64,000 nucleotides of DNA from Lampris incognitus (GCF_029633865.1 NC_079219.1:13626137-13690136); one strand, 5' to 3'. Counted from the stretch's first letter, positions 27,971 through 41,189 are shown. Made by a program: numbers and translations. Notes: generated from the letters alone by a model not told the origin.

Positions 27971-27980
27971 TTTTATATAC
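27971..27980 (-). promoter_or_regulatory. TATA box of trypsinogen gene 2
   Basis: Reads GTATATAAAA on the coding strand, 47 bases upstream of the ATG at 27924. The position agrees with gene 1, although the flanking sequence does not. Confidence 0.7.
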
Positions 27981-28179
27981 CCGACCTGGTGGCTGATTAT
28001 CTGACATTCCCAGGGATTCGTACTTACTTTTCTGCGAACTGTGCATATTGTCTAAACATTATCTAACCTGGGAAACGCCAGCATGACCAACGAGGGCACC
28101 ACATGGAGATGCTTCGCGTCTGTACAGAATAGTTTCCAAGAAAAGTCTGATTCTTTGCTCTCTTTAAAATGTGTAAGCT

Positions 28180-28425
28180 ATAAATTACCAACTGCAGAAT
28201 ATCAAGTAGAATGAGATAAATGTTGATTGAAAACGGTTATTACTTATAATCAAATTCAAATGTAAGGTAGAATGAGCTAAATGTTGATTGCAAATTGTTA
28301 TTTACGATCAGGATTAATTAGATTAAAACATGATTAAAATATTGCAGCGAATTCGGAGGGACAACCACAGGAACCGCCGCAGCCGGGACGCGAACCCGTA
28401 GCTCCCGCCATGCACGTTACAATAT
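28180..28425 (-). repeat. tRNA-headed SINE-like repeat
   Basis: On the minus strand a head with CGGGTTCGCGTCCCGG, close to a polymerase III B-box, lies at about 28378-28395. It is followed by an AT-rich body with two near-copies of a ~48-base segment (GTAGAATGAGATAAATGTTG near 28206 and GTAGAATGAGCTAAATGTTG near 28266). The ends are uncertain. Confidence 0.5.
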
Positions 28426-28779
28426 AAATATCATTGAAATTGTTATATTATTATTACATCTGAATTGCAATAATGTGTCCTCCGCAGAAGGAAAGTATCT
28501 GAATAAACACTTGATGACAATAAGAATTACATAAAATGCAATTACTGTCGTTTAAATCCGACGGAACGTTGCCAACACACGTTCAGAGAAAAATTGACGG
28601 TCCTTTGTAAAAGGACATCAAGTGGTGTTATAGCACAGTTATGGCAGGAAGAGGATGATGCCAACGTTTAATTCGTTAAATCTGCAACTTCTGCTGTGTG
28701 ACGTATTTGTGTGTTTTTTGTTTTGTTTTGTTTTTTTGTGTTCAACAATTCCCAAAGTTTGCTCGGCTTTGAATGTAGC

Positions 28780-28897
28780 TCAGCCAGTGACGTCAATAGA
28801 ACGCGACTGTCCTCGGTTTGTATATCGGCGGATGAGCTAACAGCTGCACCGACTGTGTTTTTGTTTTGTTTGGCCTCCCATGTGCAGTTTTCTTGAG
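28780..28897 (+). promoter_or_regulatory. Likely promoter and noncoding first exon of the Myb/SANT-like gene
   Basis: A stretch richer in CpG than its flanks ends at a consensus donor, TTGAG|GTAAGC (28897/28898). A usable acceptor, AACCAG, lies at 29680-29685, just before the ATG at 29695. The exon start is unknown. Confidence 0.4.
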
Positions 28898-29694
28898 GTA
28901 AGCAAAAAGACGTCGTTGTCGTCGGGCCCGCTCGATTTCACGTTAACAAAAGTTGTAGCTTTACTCGGACCTGTGGTAGCGACATTGGCAGATCAGCACC
29001 TAATGTATGCGGAATGCGCAACCATTGCGGATGTGGTGCATAAAAAAATGCGCATCAATGCGACAGAAAACAACATCGACGTAATTGCTGAATGTAAATG
29101 TGGCCCTTTTGACGTCAACTATATTATCAGCATCGGCATGATTTTTGTCCACACCTTCAGGTCCAGAAACGATCGTCATACCTGGATGAGGCAACTTCTT
29201 GAAAGACCGCTCACCATTTAGATGCTGCACTTGAGATTCGTCAGTTTTACACCTGCAAGTTCTCCAACTTTTGATGCCCCCCCCCTCCGCATCGCTTGGA
29301 TATGTTTTCATTCGCTTATCCGCGTGAATGAAAAAGGATTAAATTGACCACCCATGGGTATTTCTCCAGATGTCTCGGTGTAATTAGGCTCAGTAAAAAC
29401 GTCTTTCAACTAACCTGCAGAAACGATTTAAACCGTCTGACACAATATGTTGAAAATGACAGGAATCTAAAATATTCCTTAATGATACAGCTGTTCATAC
29501 GTACTGTTGCCCTGTAGTCTGTATGCAACTGTACACTAATCCGGTTCATAGTTATTTGATATGATGTACTTTGAATTTAAAATGTTATCAGCATTAAGTT
29601 CAATCATAACTTGAACTTTAATCAATGGGGCAGAAGCTGTCATTCATTGTGAATTGGCCGGGCAGTCAGTTCTTATGTAAACCAGGCCTGACTC

Positions 29695-31661
29695 ATGACT
29701 GAGTACTACGAGGAGGGGGGGCTGCTGTATGAGCAATCACCTCCCATGCACATAAAAGTGGAGTCTCCGGAGGGGCCCTTTGGAGGGGGAGTATCAGAAG
29801 ATGGCTTCCCCAGGGAGGATGATGACTCCGAAGGTAGCTGTGACCAGAACAGTGGACTACCTGGGGGACTGCCTTTCAATGTGGTAGTAGTGCATCCCAA
29901 CATCATGGCGCCAGGCATGTCCTCTGATGACCTCATGTCCATTGAACAAAGTAAGACTAAATTGATTTGAGGTCATTATGTCCCATACTTCCTTGTCAAA
30001 GTGGAAACTGCTGCTTAGTCTATAAAAACATATGCAACAATGTTTTGAGATTTAAGATTATGGAATTGTATTGGTACAATAGCCTAGTTGGGTAAGGCAG
30101 TCATAAATCTACATGATCTGGGTATTTTAAAAAGCTATTTTAATTTAAAAGGCTATTTGAAACAAGGAATATATTAAGCAACACTTTATATATTTCTTTC
30201 CCGCTTTGGCTTATTTCTTCCTCTTTCTCTGCAGATAGAGGTATGTCAGCTGCATTGGCTGCCAGTGGTGCGGGTAAAAGAAAGAGTCGCTTCAGTGGAG
30301 CAGAGCTGGAGGTGTTGGTGTCAGAAGTGACCCGGTGTGAAGGGGAGCTATTTGGTCCTGCAGGAAGGCTTCGGCGACGGGAGAGAGAACGCATCTGGGC
30401 AGGAATTCTTGAGAGAGTCAACGCTGTGTCTAGAGTTCCACGTACCCTCCGAGAGGTTAAGAAACGCTGGGATGACTTGAAGAGACGTAATGGCGGTAGG
30501 CTAGCAGATGCACGCCACCGCAGCTGTTACCTACCATCCAGTAGATCGGCCTCAATTCTTGGGCGGTCAACTCAGTCAAGCCCCAGGCTTCAACAGGCCA
30601 GGCAAAAGCAAAGCACCAGACCAAAGGCTAGTTTCCCATGTTTCACTGACTCTGATCCAGGTAAAATAACAGTTACTACTTCTTCTGCTATTTTGTTTGA
30701 GGGAGTGTATTGATGATAAATGTAGATTACAATTTATCCGTTCAATTTGTTTTTTACTGAAGATTTAATGTGTCTGATATGATTTCTTGCAGTTGGAGGA
30801 GGTGAAGGATCAGAGCGAGATGGTTTGGAGAAAGATGAGGACAATCCTGAGCGAGAAAGAGAGGTGGGAGAACCAGAATGTGAGGGGGGAGAGAACAGCA
30901 TGGAGGACAAACTGGGATTGGGACTTGGTTTGGGCATTGGTCCCCCTCCTCCCTCAGAAAGATGGCTCCCCCCGTCACCACTTTACAGTGCTCCTTTTCT
31001 CAATGGCAGTCCACAACCTAGTCCTCAGCCATCACTTGGAGCACAGCAGGGTCCCCTTGAGGCCCCACCACGTAGCTTGTGGCTTGAAGATGAGCTCCGA
31101 GGGCTTGGGGAAGCAGCGATTCAGCTTGGGGATCGGGTTGAGAAGAGTCTGAGGGATTTTGGGGACGGTTTCAGACGTGACATGAGGACACTTGTTGCTT
31201 CCCAAGAGGCTCTAGCAATCAGTTTACAACAGAACAATGTCCTTTTGCAGAGGCTTTTAGGAGTGCTTGAGGCCCAGCAACAGCCACAGCCACAACAACA
31301 TCGTATTCAACAGCCACACCAGCCACAAACATCCCAACAGCACATACCAACACAACCATCTCAACAGCAGCTGCCACATATAGAACAACAGCAACATCAA
31401 CAACGGATAGAATCGCCTCAGCAATCACAGGTACAGCATCAGCAGCATTCCCATGTAATACAACAACAGTCACAGCACCAATCACAGTTACAACAGTTGC
31501 AGCTCACCCAACGTTCAAACACACAGTCAGCCATAGCAGTGGCACCTGAACCAGACATACAAGATGCTTTTCATCCTGATCCACCCACTGGAATAAATGG
31601 AACTGTGCACCGGCCACGAAGGGGAAGAAATGTAGATCATAGGCGTAGAAGACGACGTTGA
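29695..31661 (+). CDS. Myb/SANT-like DNA-binding protein related to MYPOP/NAIF1, 516 aa
   Basis: Exons 29695-29950, 30235-30660 and 30793-31661 join through GT-AG borders, both introns in phase 1. Residues 1-85 are acidic, with an IKVE motif that looks like a SUMO-attachment site (inference). Residues about 100-172 (beginning KRKSRFSGAELEVLVSEV, with VKKRWDDLKRR near the end) form a Myb/SANT-like domain of the kind in MYPOP and NAIF1. A low-complexity Pro/Gly segment follows, then a predicted amphipathic helix or coiled coil at about 325-390 (LGDRVEKSLRDFGDGFRRDM), a Gln/His-rich stretch to about 480, and a basic tail ending in six Arg. The order (Myb domain, proline-rich part, C-terminal helix, basic end) fits MYPOP best. 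Orthology is not proved. Confidence 0.85.
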
Positions 31662-33340
31662 TGGGAAAATAACTTTTCATAGACACTAGGTATATTTATT
31701 TGCTGTCAGAAAATCTGTCAAACTTTAGCTCTTTTTTTCTATTAATATTTCTGTAAAGAATCCTTTAAAAACACTTTCCACACCATCTCGGAAATCGAAT
31801 ACATATCACTGTTTTTTTCTTCAGACTGAAGCCAGTGCACAAGGAACCCAAACAGGAGATATTTGTGACAGCCTTAACGTTAGCATGGTATCTCAGAAAT
31901 ACATAATCTTATGATAACAGAATTGGGCTTCCTGGAAACAAAAAAAAAAGCTCTGTAGATCGACAACTTCATCCAAGAGAGACTTGTTGGCCGTTCAGCA
32001 ATTTGAGTGCTGATGGATAATACGCATGTCAAAGTACATGCTTTGCAGCAGAGCTGCAAAACTCATGCTCACTAGTCAGCACTGTCTGACGGCTGTACAT
32101 AAATACTCATTCCATTTTCATAGAGGACTTATCTGCAGCTGTTACCACATATCGTAAGGATATAAGGCTATTGTAATTACTTGCAAATATATGGCTGTGC
32201 TTTGTTTCATGATATGTGTCCCAGCTTTGGTTGGACAATAAAGCTAAATTGTATTCGATTCATTGCGTTTTTAGATAAACGTGGTGCTTCAATAAAAATA
32301 TCCTTTTTGTTATAATTAACTCCAGTTTCCCATGCTCTTATGAAGGACTTAAACGTGCAATTTTGTCAGATGCACTTCAGCAAGCTTAAAATTTTCATTC
32401 ATGTTTCTGGTGAAATTTATAACACATACATCAGTATGTAGGGCTATGTATTATAATCTTGCATGCAGTAAGTTTGATGTGTACGTAGATCGGTGCAAGG
32501 AACCATTTAACTATTTATCTGCGTACAATTTTGCGAAATTTATATTTTGTAGATTGCGTCTGCTCCACTGAAATGTACCAACAAAACTTAAATAAAGTCA
32601 ACCTTGATTTATTGACGAACCCAATGCATTGTTCATTGATATGTCAGTCACTAGAATGTATTCTGTGCAAAAGCTGATTTGTTAATGCAAGTTCATTTGA
32701 CTGTGGGGCAGTGTTTGTGTTGTGTTTCTGTTGGTTGTGTTACCACCCGAAATTGGTCAGCTCGCTAAAACTCTTTATAAAGCAGTCATAACGCGTAGAA
32801 TCATCTAATGTTGTGTTATACCTTTTAACCAACTTCATTCACTGTCACCCCAACCCCCACGCTTCTTTTTAGAATTCATCATCTATAGGCTTCATTTACC
32901 CAAAGTTATGCCACTGGTTTTTAAGTATGATAAGCATTATTTGTATTTTTGATTATAGTAAAGACCAGAGGAAAACGTGTTCAATGCAAAATAACATTGT
33001 TTGAAACAGCTTCAAAGTTTTTCATGGTGTCATATAATGACAAATGTCTCATGTCTGGTCAAAACTAATGAATATGATTTTATTAACAATGAAAACACTT
33101 TGGGTCAAAATTGAACGTTTATCTCAATCCAATTCTGCTTCTGCAAGTCTGCTGTCTATGAACTCGAAGTCCAAACATTTCTCTCACTTGTTCCCAAAAT
33201 AGTGCAATGAACACCCTGCTTCCATCAGAGATACAGACTCACATACTTAATTAAAAAAAAAGTCCTAAAATCATTCCTCTTTTGGGCCTACCTTAATCCA
33301 TAGATGGTCTCTAAGCATGCCTGTTTCTACTGATTTGTGA
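31662..33340 (+). other. 3' UTR of Myb/SANT-like gene and intergenic DNA
   Basis: AATAAA at 32237-32242, with further A-rich signals near 32290 and 32590, are candidate polyadenylation sites. The rest is AT-rich with no gene seen. Confidence 0.5.
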
Positions 33341-33344
33341 CATT

Positions 33345-33730
33345 GACTGGATAATTTGTAATAGGAATGAATCTCCTACTACTATCATCCCATTATTGGT
33401 GATCCTACCATACAGGTAAATTAGTTGCACTTGACATGATATGTCTGTGATACTGATTTGGGGCTGTGATGGAAAAATACAAACTTATACAGGTTCTGCT
33501 GTAACCTTGGTACTGAGACAAAACACAAACTTATATAGGTTCTGCTGTAACCTTGGTACTGAGACAAATGTATAAGTTTGTATTTTTCCCTTACAGGACA
33601 TTATCTGGTTAATTTGTATTTCAGTCTCCTACTACCGCTGTCATTGTTGGTGGTGTACCAGTTGGACACTTCCTAACTGCACTTGACATAATGGTCCATC
33701 TTGGTTGTGATATGATTACTATTTAGCGCT
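33345..33730. repeat. Degenerate tandem duplication with a nested exact repeat and inverted arms
   Basis: About 33345-33470 resembles 33596-33730 (shared blocks CTCCTACTAC, GGTG, and GCACTTGACAT then ATG). Between them a ~45-base unit containing GGTTCTGCTGTAACCTTGGT occurs twice (about 33491 and 33538). GGAAAAATACAAACTTATA near 33472 is the reverse complement of TATAAGTTTGTATTTTTCC near 33572. Confidence 0.7.
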
Positions 33731-33952
33731 CCAACGTGCCTGTAGGTTGACACAGTAATATATCTGCCAACTGCTGAGTCTTGTGTCTGCTAATTGAGAA
33801 ATTTGTAAATTCACCCACAACTTCAGTCTCCAAACAGGTAAAAAAAAAAAAGAAAGATAGTGTAACGACCACGGATGTGTAGACTCGCTATAACGTGAAC
33901 AGAACCACATTTCAGTATATTAGTGTACAGCTACTCTATCCTGTTTGTGTGT

Positions 33953-33968
33953 GCGCGCGCGCGCGCGT
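33953..33968. repeat. Short (GC)n run
   Basis: A GTGTGCGCGCGCGCGCGTGT run, a purine-pyrimidine alternation about 450 bases upstream of the fourth zinc-finger gene. DNA between it and the gene shows nothing else certain. Confidence 0.8.
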
Positions 33969-34415
33969 GTTGCTGTGATTGACATTTTATCGCAATACCA
34001 AATTGGACTTTTGAATGTCATTCTTTTTACTCTTTATCATAATTTAACCCAATCGTGTCGCAACAGAAACACAAAGTTAAGGTAAAACGCCCAACAATTC
34101 ATGAAAGTGGTGATCGTCAAGTTTATGTATTCTGGTGCCTATGCTGTGGAGGATGCCGTGAGGGCTTTGTAGCTGTGACATTAGATGAAAGAAATTGTAT
34201 TTGCGGTGAAGAGAAACGGGGAAATCGTCCAGATCTGGCCGGAGCAATACCGCATCTGCGGGCATTATTGTCAAAGGTGAAAGTCCTCAGCGAACACAAC
34301 CGCTACCATCACGCTATGCTGCACAAGCCCCCCCCCTCCCCCCACGCCGCTGTGTGGACATTATGAGGCTTCCACCCCTGTGCAAAAGGAAGAGACGGGG
34401 GTGCATGGGTGAAAC

Positions 34416-37400
34416 ATGGCGGCCGTAGACCCATCGGAGTCCCCAGAACAACAGATTTCCACCAACGAAAAGGAAGCCGAATCGGGGAAAATGGCCGATA
34501 GAAGCGCCCCCGAATGCAACTACGAACAGACAGCAGGCGCACTTGGAAAATCCGAAGAGAGCGTCAACAACGAAGGGGTAAGCGGTGTTAGCAACGACGG
34601 CGATGGTGGTGCTGCCAGCCATTCGGAGGTTTGTGGCAATCATGACACGGGAGCTGACACAACGACGTGTAATTCACTGGGATCGATAGAAAAAATCACC
34701 CACAACAAAGAGGATTCCTGCGGCGATCGGCGGGGCTCCCGTTTGGCAGAAACCGAGGACAACGAGGAAGCGGTGGAAACGCGCAAAGAAAACCCCAACT
34801 GTGGTATGCTAATGTTAATTCTATATTCTGTGAATAACAGCGTTAGCGTTAGCGTGCAAGCTAACGCTAACGCTGTTAGCCGTTGTCCTCGCGCTTAGGT
34901 TAACTTAAACCCTCCGATTTTGGGAGCGGAGTAACGCCTGCTGCAGCGACATGAGCGAACCGACCGCCTGTCGCAATGTTTTATTCGGGATACACGAGCG
35001 GACCAACCGTCAGTTATTTAGCATATAAACCAGTCGATCGCAATCGATGTAGTTGTTGTCGGTGAGCTGTGTTGCTTATTGTTTGTAGAGGAGTTGTTGA
35101 TACGGTGTTTTCTTCTCCACCAGATCGCAACACTCTGATGGAAAAACCGGAGGTGCAGGTGGATACACTTGTTGACGCTATTTCTAATGCAGATGGAGGG
35201 GAGATTAATAGAAAAAAGTCAGATTCTCCAGAGGAGCGCACAGTAAAGGAGGCAGTTAATGAGTTGGGGAATGAAGTCGAGGATGTGGTAGAAGAAGATG
35301 ACGATGATGATGTTGATGATGACGACAGAGGAGAGGAGGCTCGTGCGTTAGTCAAACCAAGAAAGTGGATTCTTCAGTGCAAGGAGTGCGGGGAAAGATT
35401 CAACCGACGAGAAACGTTCAATCTTCACCGTCACTTCCATGCACACAAGGATGAGCTGAACCCCCTCACCTGTAAAGAATGCGGCCTTACCTTTCAGCAC
35501 CGCAGCAACCTCATCAGACATCGAAGTGAGCATAAAGAGAAGGAGGAGCAAATCGTAACACTAAAGAAGGAGGCACAGGTGCGGGATGAAAGTTTCAAGT
35601 GTGCGCAATGTGAGAAATTTTTCGCCACAGTGGATAAGCTGAGGGGACACAACTGCAGCGATGTCCCAGAAAAGCCTTACCGCTGTCCACTGTGCCGCCA
35701 AGAGTTTCAATTTAAGGTATCTGTCACCAAACACATGCAGACCCACTCCCTGAAGAGTGTCTTAAAATGCCAAGAGTGCTATCAGAGTTTCTATGACAGC
35801 ACGGCTCTGCGCTGCCACCAACGATGTCACGCTGCGCTGAAACCCTATGAGTGCCCTGAGTGTGGCATGGTATTCAAACACTATTCTGTCATGGAAGACC
35901 ACCGCCGTAAACACACAGAGAACATGCGCTCCCACCAGTGCAGTATCTGTGGTAAGATTTTCAAGTACAGCAGTCTCCTACATCAGCACCAGTATCTGCA
36001 CACGGGCCAGAAGCCCTTCCGCTGCCCTGAATGTGGTAAAAAATTTGCCTTTGCTCAAAACATGAAGGCACATTGCCGTCAGCATAGACTGCATGCCGTC
36101 AACCCCCTTGCCTCCTCTGATGAGCCGAGTAAGCAGGCCCCTGTGCCTACACATGAGACAGTTAGGGGACCAGGGAAGGAGAACACCAACCAGAGTGTTG
36201 AACTAAAACGTGTATTTAACTGTCCACTTTGTCCTCAGATCTCATACACAGCTGCTGACCTGAGAGCGCACATGCTAATTCATGAGGCTGAGCATGAGAA
36301 GCTTGAGAACAGATCCAAATCAGTAAATGAGAACATAAACAAGAGCTGGGAGAAAGGACACACCTGTCCCCACTGTCCAAGTACTTTTCGTGATGAGTCA
36401 AGTTTTTATGGACATTTGTTAAAAGTCCATAAATCTATTAATCATTATTTAGAGAAGTGGAGGACAAGACCCATAAATAAATGTTCTCAGTTAAATTCTG
36501 ATAATGTTCAAGGGAAGTTGAAAAGTGATGGCAGAAGCAGTAAGTCATATATGTGTCCAGAATGTGGCAAAATGTTCCGTCACCGCTCAGTGTTAGAATT
36601 GCATATGCGCATTCATTCAAAGGACAAGCGGTACCAGTGCAAGGTGTGTGGAAAGGGCTTTCGATTCAGCAGCTACTTACAGCAACACCTCATCATCCAC
36701 ACAGGCAAGAAGCCATACAAATGTCCTGATTGCGGGAAAGACTTTGCCTTTCTTCAGAACATGAAGACTCATCAAAAGCTGCATCAGGAAAAACCATTCC
36801 GTTGCACTAGCTGCCGTAGGGGTTACAGTGATGAAGCCCAGCTTCAGCACCACATGTTATCACATAATGGTGAGAAACCTCACAAGTGTGAACTTTGCAA
36901 CAAGAGCTTTGGATTACCTTATCTGCTCCGTGATCATATGAACACGCATACAGGAGAGAGACCCCATCGCTGTGATGAGTGTCACAAATCCTTCTCCTGG
37001 TTTAGCAGCCTCCTAGTACATCAAAAAATCCATGCCCGCAAGCGTCAAGGTCTCAGCCAGCATAACACTTTTCCTGTAAGTACAAGAATGAGAGGCAGAG
37101 GTAGCAGGGGAAGGAGAGGGGGTCGGTTAGCATGGATCTGGCCGAAGTTGGCAGGAGGCTCAGGTATGGTTAGCCGGCAAGGTCAGCAGGAGGCACAGCC
37201 GCCACCCCCATATCAAGTTCCACCACTGAGAGATGCTGAGTGGCATAGTAGTACAGTCCAACCACCCTCTCCCATGTTGTCATCTCAAATGGATTTACAA
37301 GGCAGACACCAGAAGGAACCATGGCTCTCAGAGGCTCACCCTCCACCAGTTCAGTGGAAGGTAGATGGTGGAGAAGTAATGCCCGTTCCAATACCTCAGC

Positions 37401-38758
37401 AGCCACATTTACCCCCACAGCAAGTACAGTTTGATAGCCTGTCACTACCATGCTTACAGCAACACCATAAAACCAGCTCAGCTTGGGGGGAAAACCCTCT
37501 GATAGCTCAATCTGGCCCCACTACAATTCAGAGTTTGAAATCCTTGCACACAAAAGAGAGCACAGATTTGAGTGGGTGCTCCCTCCTAGCAGCTGTGCCA
37601 AAAAAAACCAGTGTGCTAGTAGCAAGTGAGATAGACCAGCAACGGCAACCCAAGCCTGTCTTGTGGAATAATACAACTACAGCCATCACACTTGCCTCCA
37701 CTAGCCTTTCGCATGAATTTCCTGGTTCACCAACTTATACCGATGGGGCAGCACTTTGGAGTGTAAGACCAATTCCAGTAGCACCAATTTCACAGAGCTC
37801 ACCAAATAAGCTTGGCCAAGAGCCTCAGCTGTCAAGATGGTCAAATGTCCAAATGTCAATACAAAAGGCTATGAATGACCCATCTACATCTCCTAAAAAG
37901 GATGACCGAACATGGGACTTCAGTACACCTCAAGTAAAGACATTGACTGTTAGCCAGTCAGAAAAGCCATGGAATGGCTGTGAGCCACAAAAACAGTGGG
38001 CTCCAGGCTTAGCAGGTGCATCCATTTCAGCTCAAATAGACCAAAGTAGTGCTATGTCAAGTTCAACCCCTGTATCTCACGGATTAGGTAGCACCTTATG
38101 GGACTTCCAAACACCTCCAGGCATTCCAAAGACTTTAAGCCCTTCTGACAAATTAGCAGGAAATCATGAATTTCATCTTCAGCAAAAGCAGCTGTCATCT
38201 GGTTGGGCCAATATACAAAATCAAGCATCCACTCAAAAGGTTCCCATCTCTATTCAATATGAGCCTCATCGTTTTGCCCATGGAATGGGAACTGCAGTGT
38301 GGGGTTTCCAAACTAACCCTGTGGGCCCTCAAACCCTGCTTGCTGGACAACTCAAACCAGGGACTGGGCAGGAGCTACAGCACCAACCAACGGTAACAGG
38401 CACTCAAATAATCATAAATCAGCCTTCTCCCTTTTTTTCACCTCCGCTTGCTCCTCTCCCCCCTCTTGCTTTGCCTGGCCCTCACCCTCTTCACTCTGTA
38501 GCAGTTGGTGCTCTTCCAAGACCTCCGCATCCAAATATTTTTTTCACACCGCAGGCAGTCATGAACGAGAGGCCACACATGCCACAGACCCTGTCCCTAC
38601 CTCAGCTTGCCCCACCACGGACAGAACCTCACAAACTTGGAGGCCGTTTGCCTTTTCCCCCAGAACGACTTCTTCAGTGCATGATATGTGGGTGCTCACT
38701 TCCTCGCGAGTTGGATCTACAAATGCATTACCTTCAACATGCACAAGGAGAGATTTAA
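34416..38758 (+). CDS. Large C2H2 zinc-finger protein, exons 34416-34803 and 35124-38758, 1340 aa
   Basis: Exon 1 starts at ATG 34416 in a good context (AAACATGG) and ends at TGTG|GTATGC; exon 2 follows CCACCAG at 35123. The join is in phase 1. Exon 1 and the start of exon 2 are acidic, including an Asp/Glu run near 35290-35340. Seventeen zinc fingers follow: two at 35374-35532, one near 35600, five at 35680-36070, single ones near 36220 and 36360, six at 36550-37030 and one at the extreme C-terminus (38680-38740). Several link through TGxKP. Then comes an Arg/Gly patch (about 37085-37130, RMRGRGSRGRRGGR) and a 500-residue Pro/Gln/Ser-rich region with four related WDFQTP-type modules. Likely a sequence-specific nuclear regulator. 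The C-terminal finger resembles that of the gene ending at 16344. Confidence 0.9.
34836..34877. repeat. Perfect hairpin of GTTAGC repeats in intron 1 of the fourth zinc-finger gene
   Basis: AACAGCGTTAGCGTTAGC at 34836-34853 pairs exactly with 34860-34877 around a six-base loop. It begins 32 bases after the exon 1 donor. Confidence 0.9.
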
Positions 38759-39726
38759 CATTAGCACCCATGATAAGTTTTTCTTTTCCATTAGTCTTCT
38801 ATCCAGTAGGCCCAAGCACTAGAACCTCAGATGGTCCTATTTGACCAGTTAATTGAATGGGTATAATTATATAATTAATGTACTTAAAATTGGCCTGTTC
38901 ACTGATGTGAAAATTTCTTCACTTAGTAGTGCACTTTTAATTGAAAAAAAATTATTTTTTTTTGGTACATGTGACGGAAAGCCTTTAAGCGGTATATTGG
39001 ACTGTACAGAATGTTTCCAACTAGGATTTATATACGCATGTGCCATGCTCTGAATGAGTTGCACTGGTCGACAAATGCATTACGGATATCCGCATATCTA
39101 TCTTGTTTGAAAAATACTTCACCCGAGTAGTTGAAATGAACAAGGTTCTACTGCATTTCATTCTTTGCCAATGATGTTTAGGTTTAGATAGTATTAGTAC
39201 TTAGTTTATTCAAATGTCATGAACTGTGTGAGCTATGTCTCTTCATGTACAGTCTATGTGCCTTTATGAATACAGTTTGCATGTCTGCTGTCTTGGTATT
39301 CTAGGCCTAGTTTGTTCTAAAGGTAGACTCAACAATGTAACCTCACACCCTAAATACAGAGCAACTCTTTTTAAGACTTTTTAAGATAGTACAAAAAGAT
39401 ATTATTTTGGGGGCAGAGTCAGATGCTGTTTGCATCATGGATATTCCAGAATATGCTGTGGAAAGGTTACTGGGTACAAGCATACTCACTGAGCTTGTTG
39501 GCAGGGCACAAAGCAAATCTCACTTAATGTGTTCAATGTCTTTTGGATTTGGACCAGGCAAAATTTACTGTAAACTTGATGTGTACAAGTAACTATGGCA
39601 AGGTCAGTCGCAGACAGTTTTCTGTAACTTGAATAATTCTGTAAATGAAAAGTGGGAGCAGTGGGCAAGTAGTCTTTTTGCATAATATTGCTGACAATAT
39701 TGTAAAACAGTGAATTTTATAATAAA
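38759..39726 (+). other. 3' UTR of fourth zinc-finger gene
   Basis: Non-coding, ending at AATAAA 39721-39726, the first well-formed polyadenylation signal. From there to about 41150 the DNA is AT-rich and I see no gene or repeat. Confidence 0.55.
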
Positions 39727-41189
39727 TTCAACTTTGATTTATGTGAAGTTTTGTCAGTGCTGTATGAACATTTTGTCACAATAGTAGAGAAAACATGCCA
39801 ACTATGCAGTAACGTTTTGTTTTTTTTGCTCCGTCAAATCAATTACACTAAGTCAATATATCATGGCTGATGATTTACAAAATTTGCAAATTCAGCCAGA
39901 TTCTCAGAAGTGATTAACATCCATAGAGAACTGCTGAGCACCATGTGCTGTGTTTAACTTAGCAAGTACCTTTGAAGAGGTTTCAAAAATTCAAGATTGT
40001 TACCATGGCACTGGCACCCAAATAGATACCATTAGGCAACTGACTCCCATTTCATCATAAGATTTTGCCCCAGGAACTCATATTGTAAGATTTTTAATGT
40101 TGGTTTAGTATTGAATAGCTGCAAGCTTTTCACAGAGAAATTATTACAGTGAAGGAAAAAACATATTGTTGGACTAGTCATTCTGACACATGATCTTTTT
40201 GTGGCGAATTAAAGTAGTGTGAAATTAACCTATTCCTCATTTGCTGGGGACCCCGTATAACTCCCTCATTGACTCATGGGTCCACATCCAACTTGGAAGA
40301 ACTACTGGCTTAAAGATTAGCCTATCAAAGTGAAATAAATCTATGCTCATAATTGAATGTGGCTTTAGTGGCTTTATAAATTGTCTTTTTATTGCCCAGC
40401 TATGTAGATTAGTTTGAGAGCAGAATTCCAAATCATTCCCCCTGATCTAAATGCAGAAATGGTACTCTGGGCACTTAGCTACATTTCTTACGTCAACTGT
40501 GACAGGAAAATGTAAAACACAAGACATGTAAAAAAAAACTTTGTTCAAAGGAAGAATTGTTCCTGGGTTGTGACTCAACATTTCAAACTACATCCGTCCA
40601 TCAATTTAGCGTGACAATAATGGGAATTTTCCATGATGTCTAGATACTGGATTCAACAAAAACCTACGTTGTTCAATACTGGGTGTAGGTTCATTCTAAT
40701 CTCGTGCTCAACAGATAACCTAGTCGGAATGTGTCAAACACAACATGGAAAAACAGCCAACATCGATGCAGCATACTAGTGAAACATGTAATTGTTGGTA
40801 AAGACATATTTTGAGGCTCAAATACATTTCCTCGCTCTTATTTTTCTTTTTGTATAGACGGTGAACACAGTATAGCAGAATGATGTGTCCCAGAGAGCAG
40901 ATAATGCTATACAGTTAGGCAGATGAATTATAAAGATTAGGTGGCATTTTAACGACTATTTGTTTTTTTTTTAATTTAGCACCTGTTTTGCTGACTAATT
41001 CCTGAATTACATGCTGACTGAACACACATTTGGTGTATCTCTTAATAGAGTGTGATTCCAAGTGACGCTATCTCGATTAAGAAGACTGGTACAGATGCCC
41101 CAGTCAAATCGCTCTGTGTAGCTGATACAATGAAATATGGGGTGGGGGGTGGGGGGGTGATGGTCCTACTGAGCCCCCTCATCAACAAC

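Noticed and set aside
31219-31485. Val/Ala-rich minus-strand frame
   Set aside because: It is the complement of the Gln-rich CAA/CAG stretch of the Myb/SANT-like gene.
34055-34366. 103-codon frame with several Cys upstream of the fourth zinc-finger gene
   Set aside because: Starts with GTG, has no finger spacing or splice partner, and lies in the promoter region.
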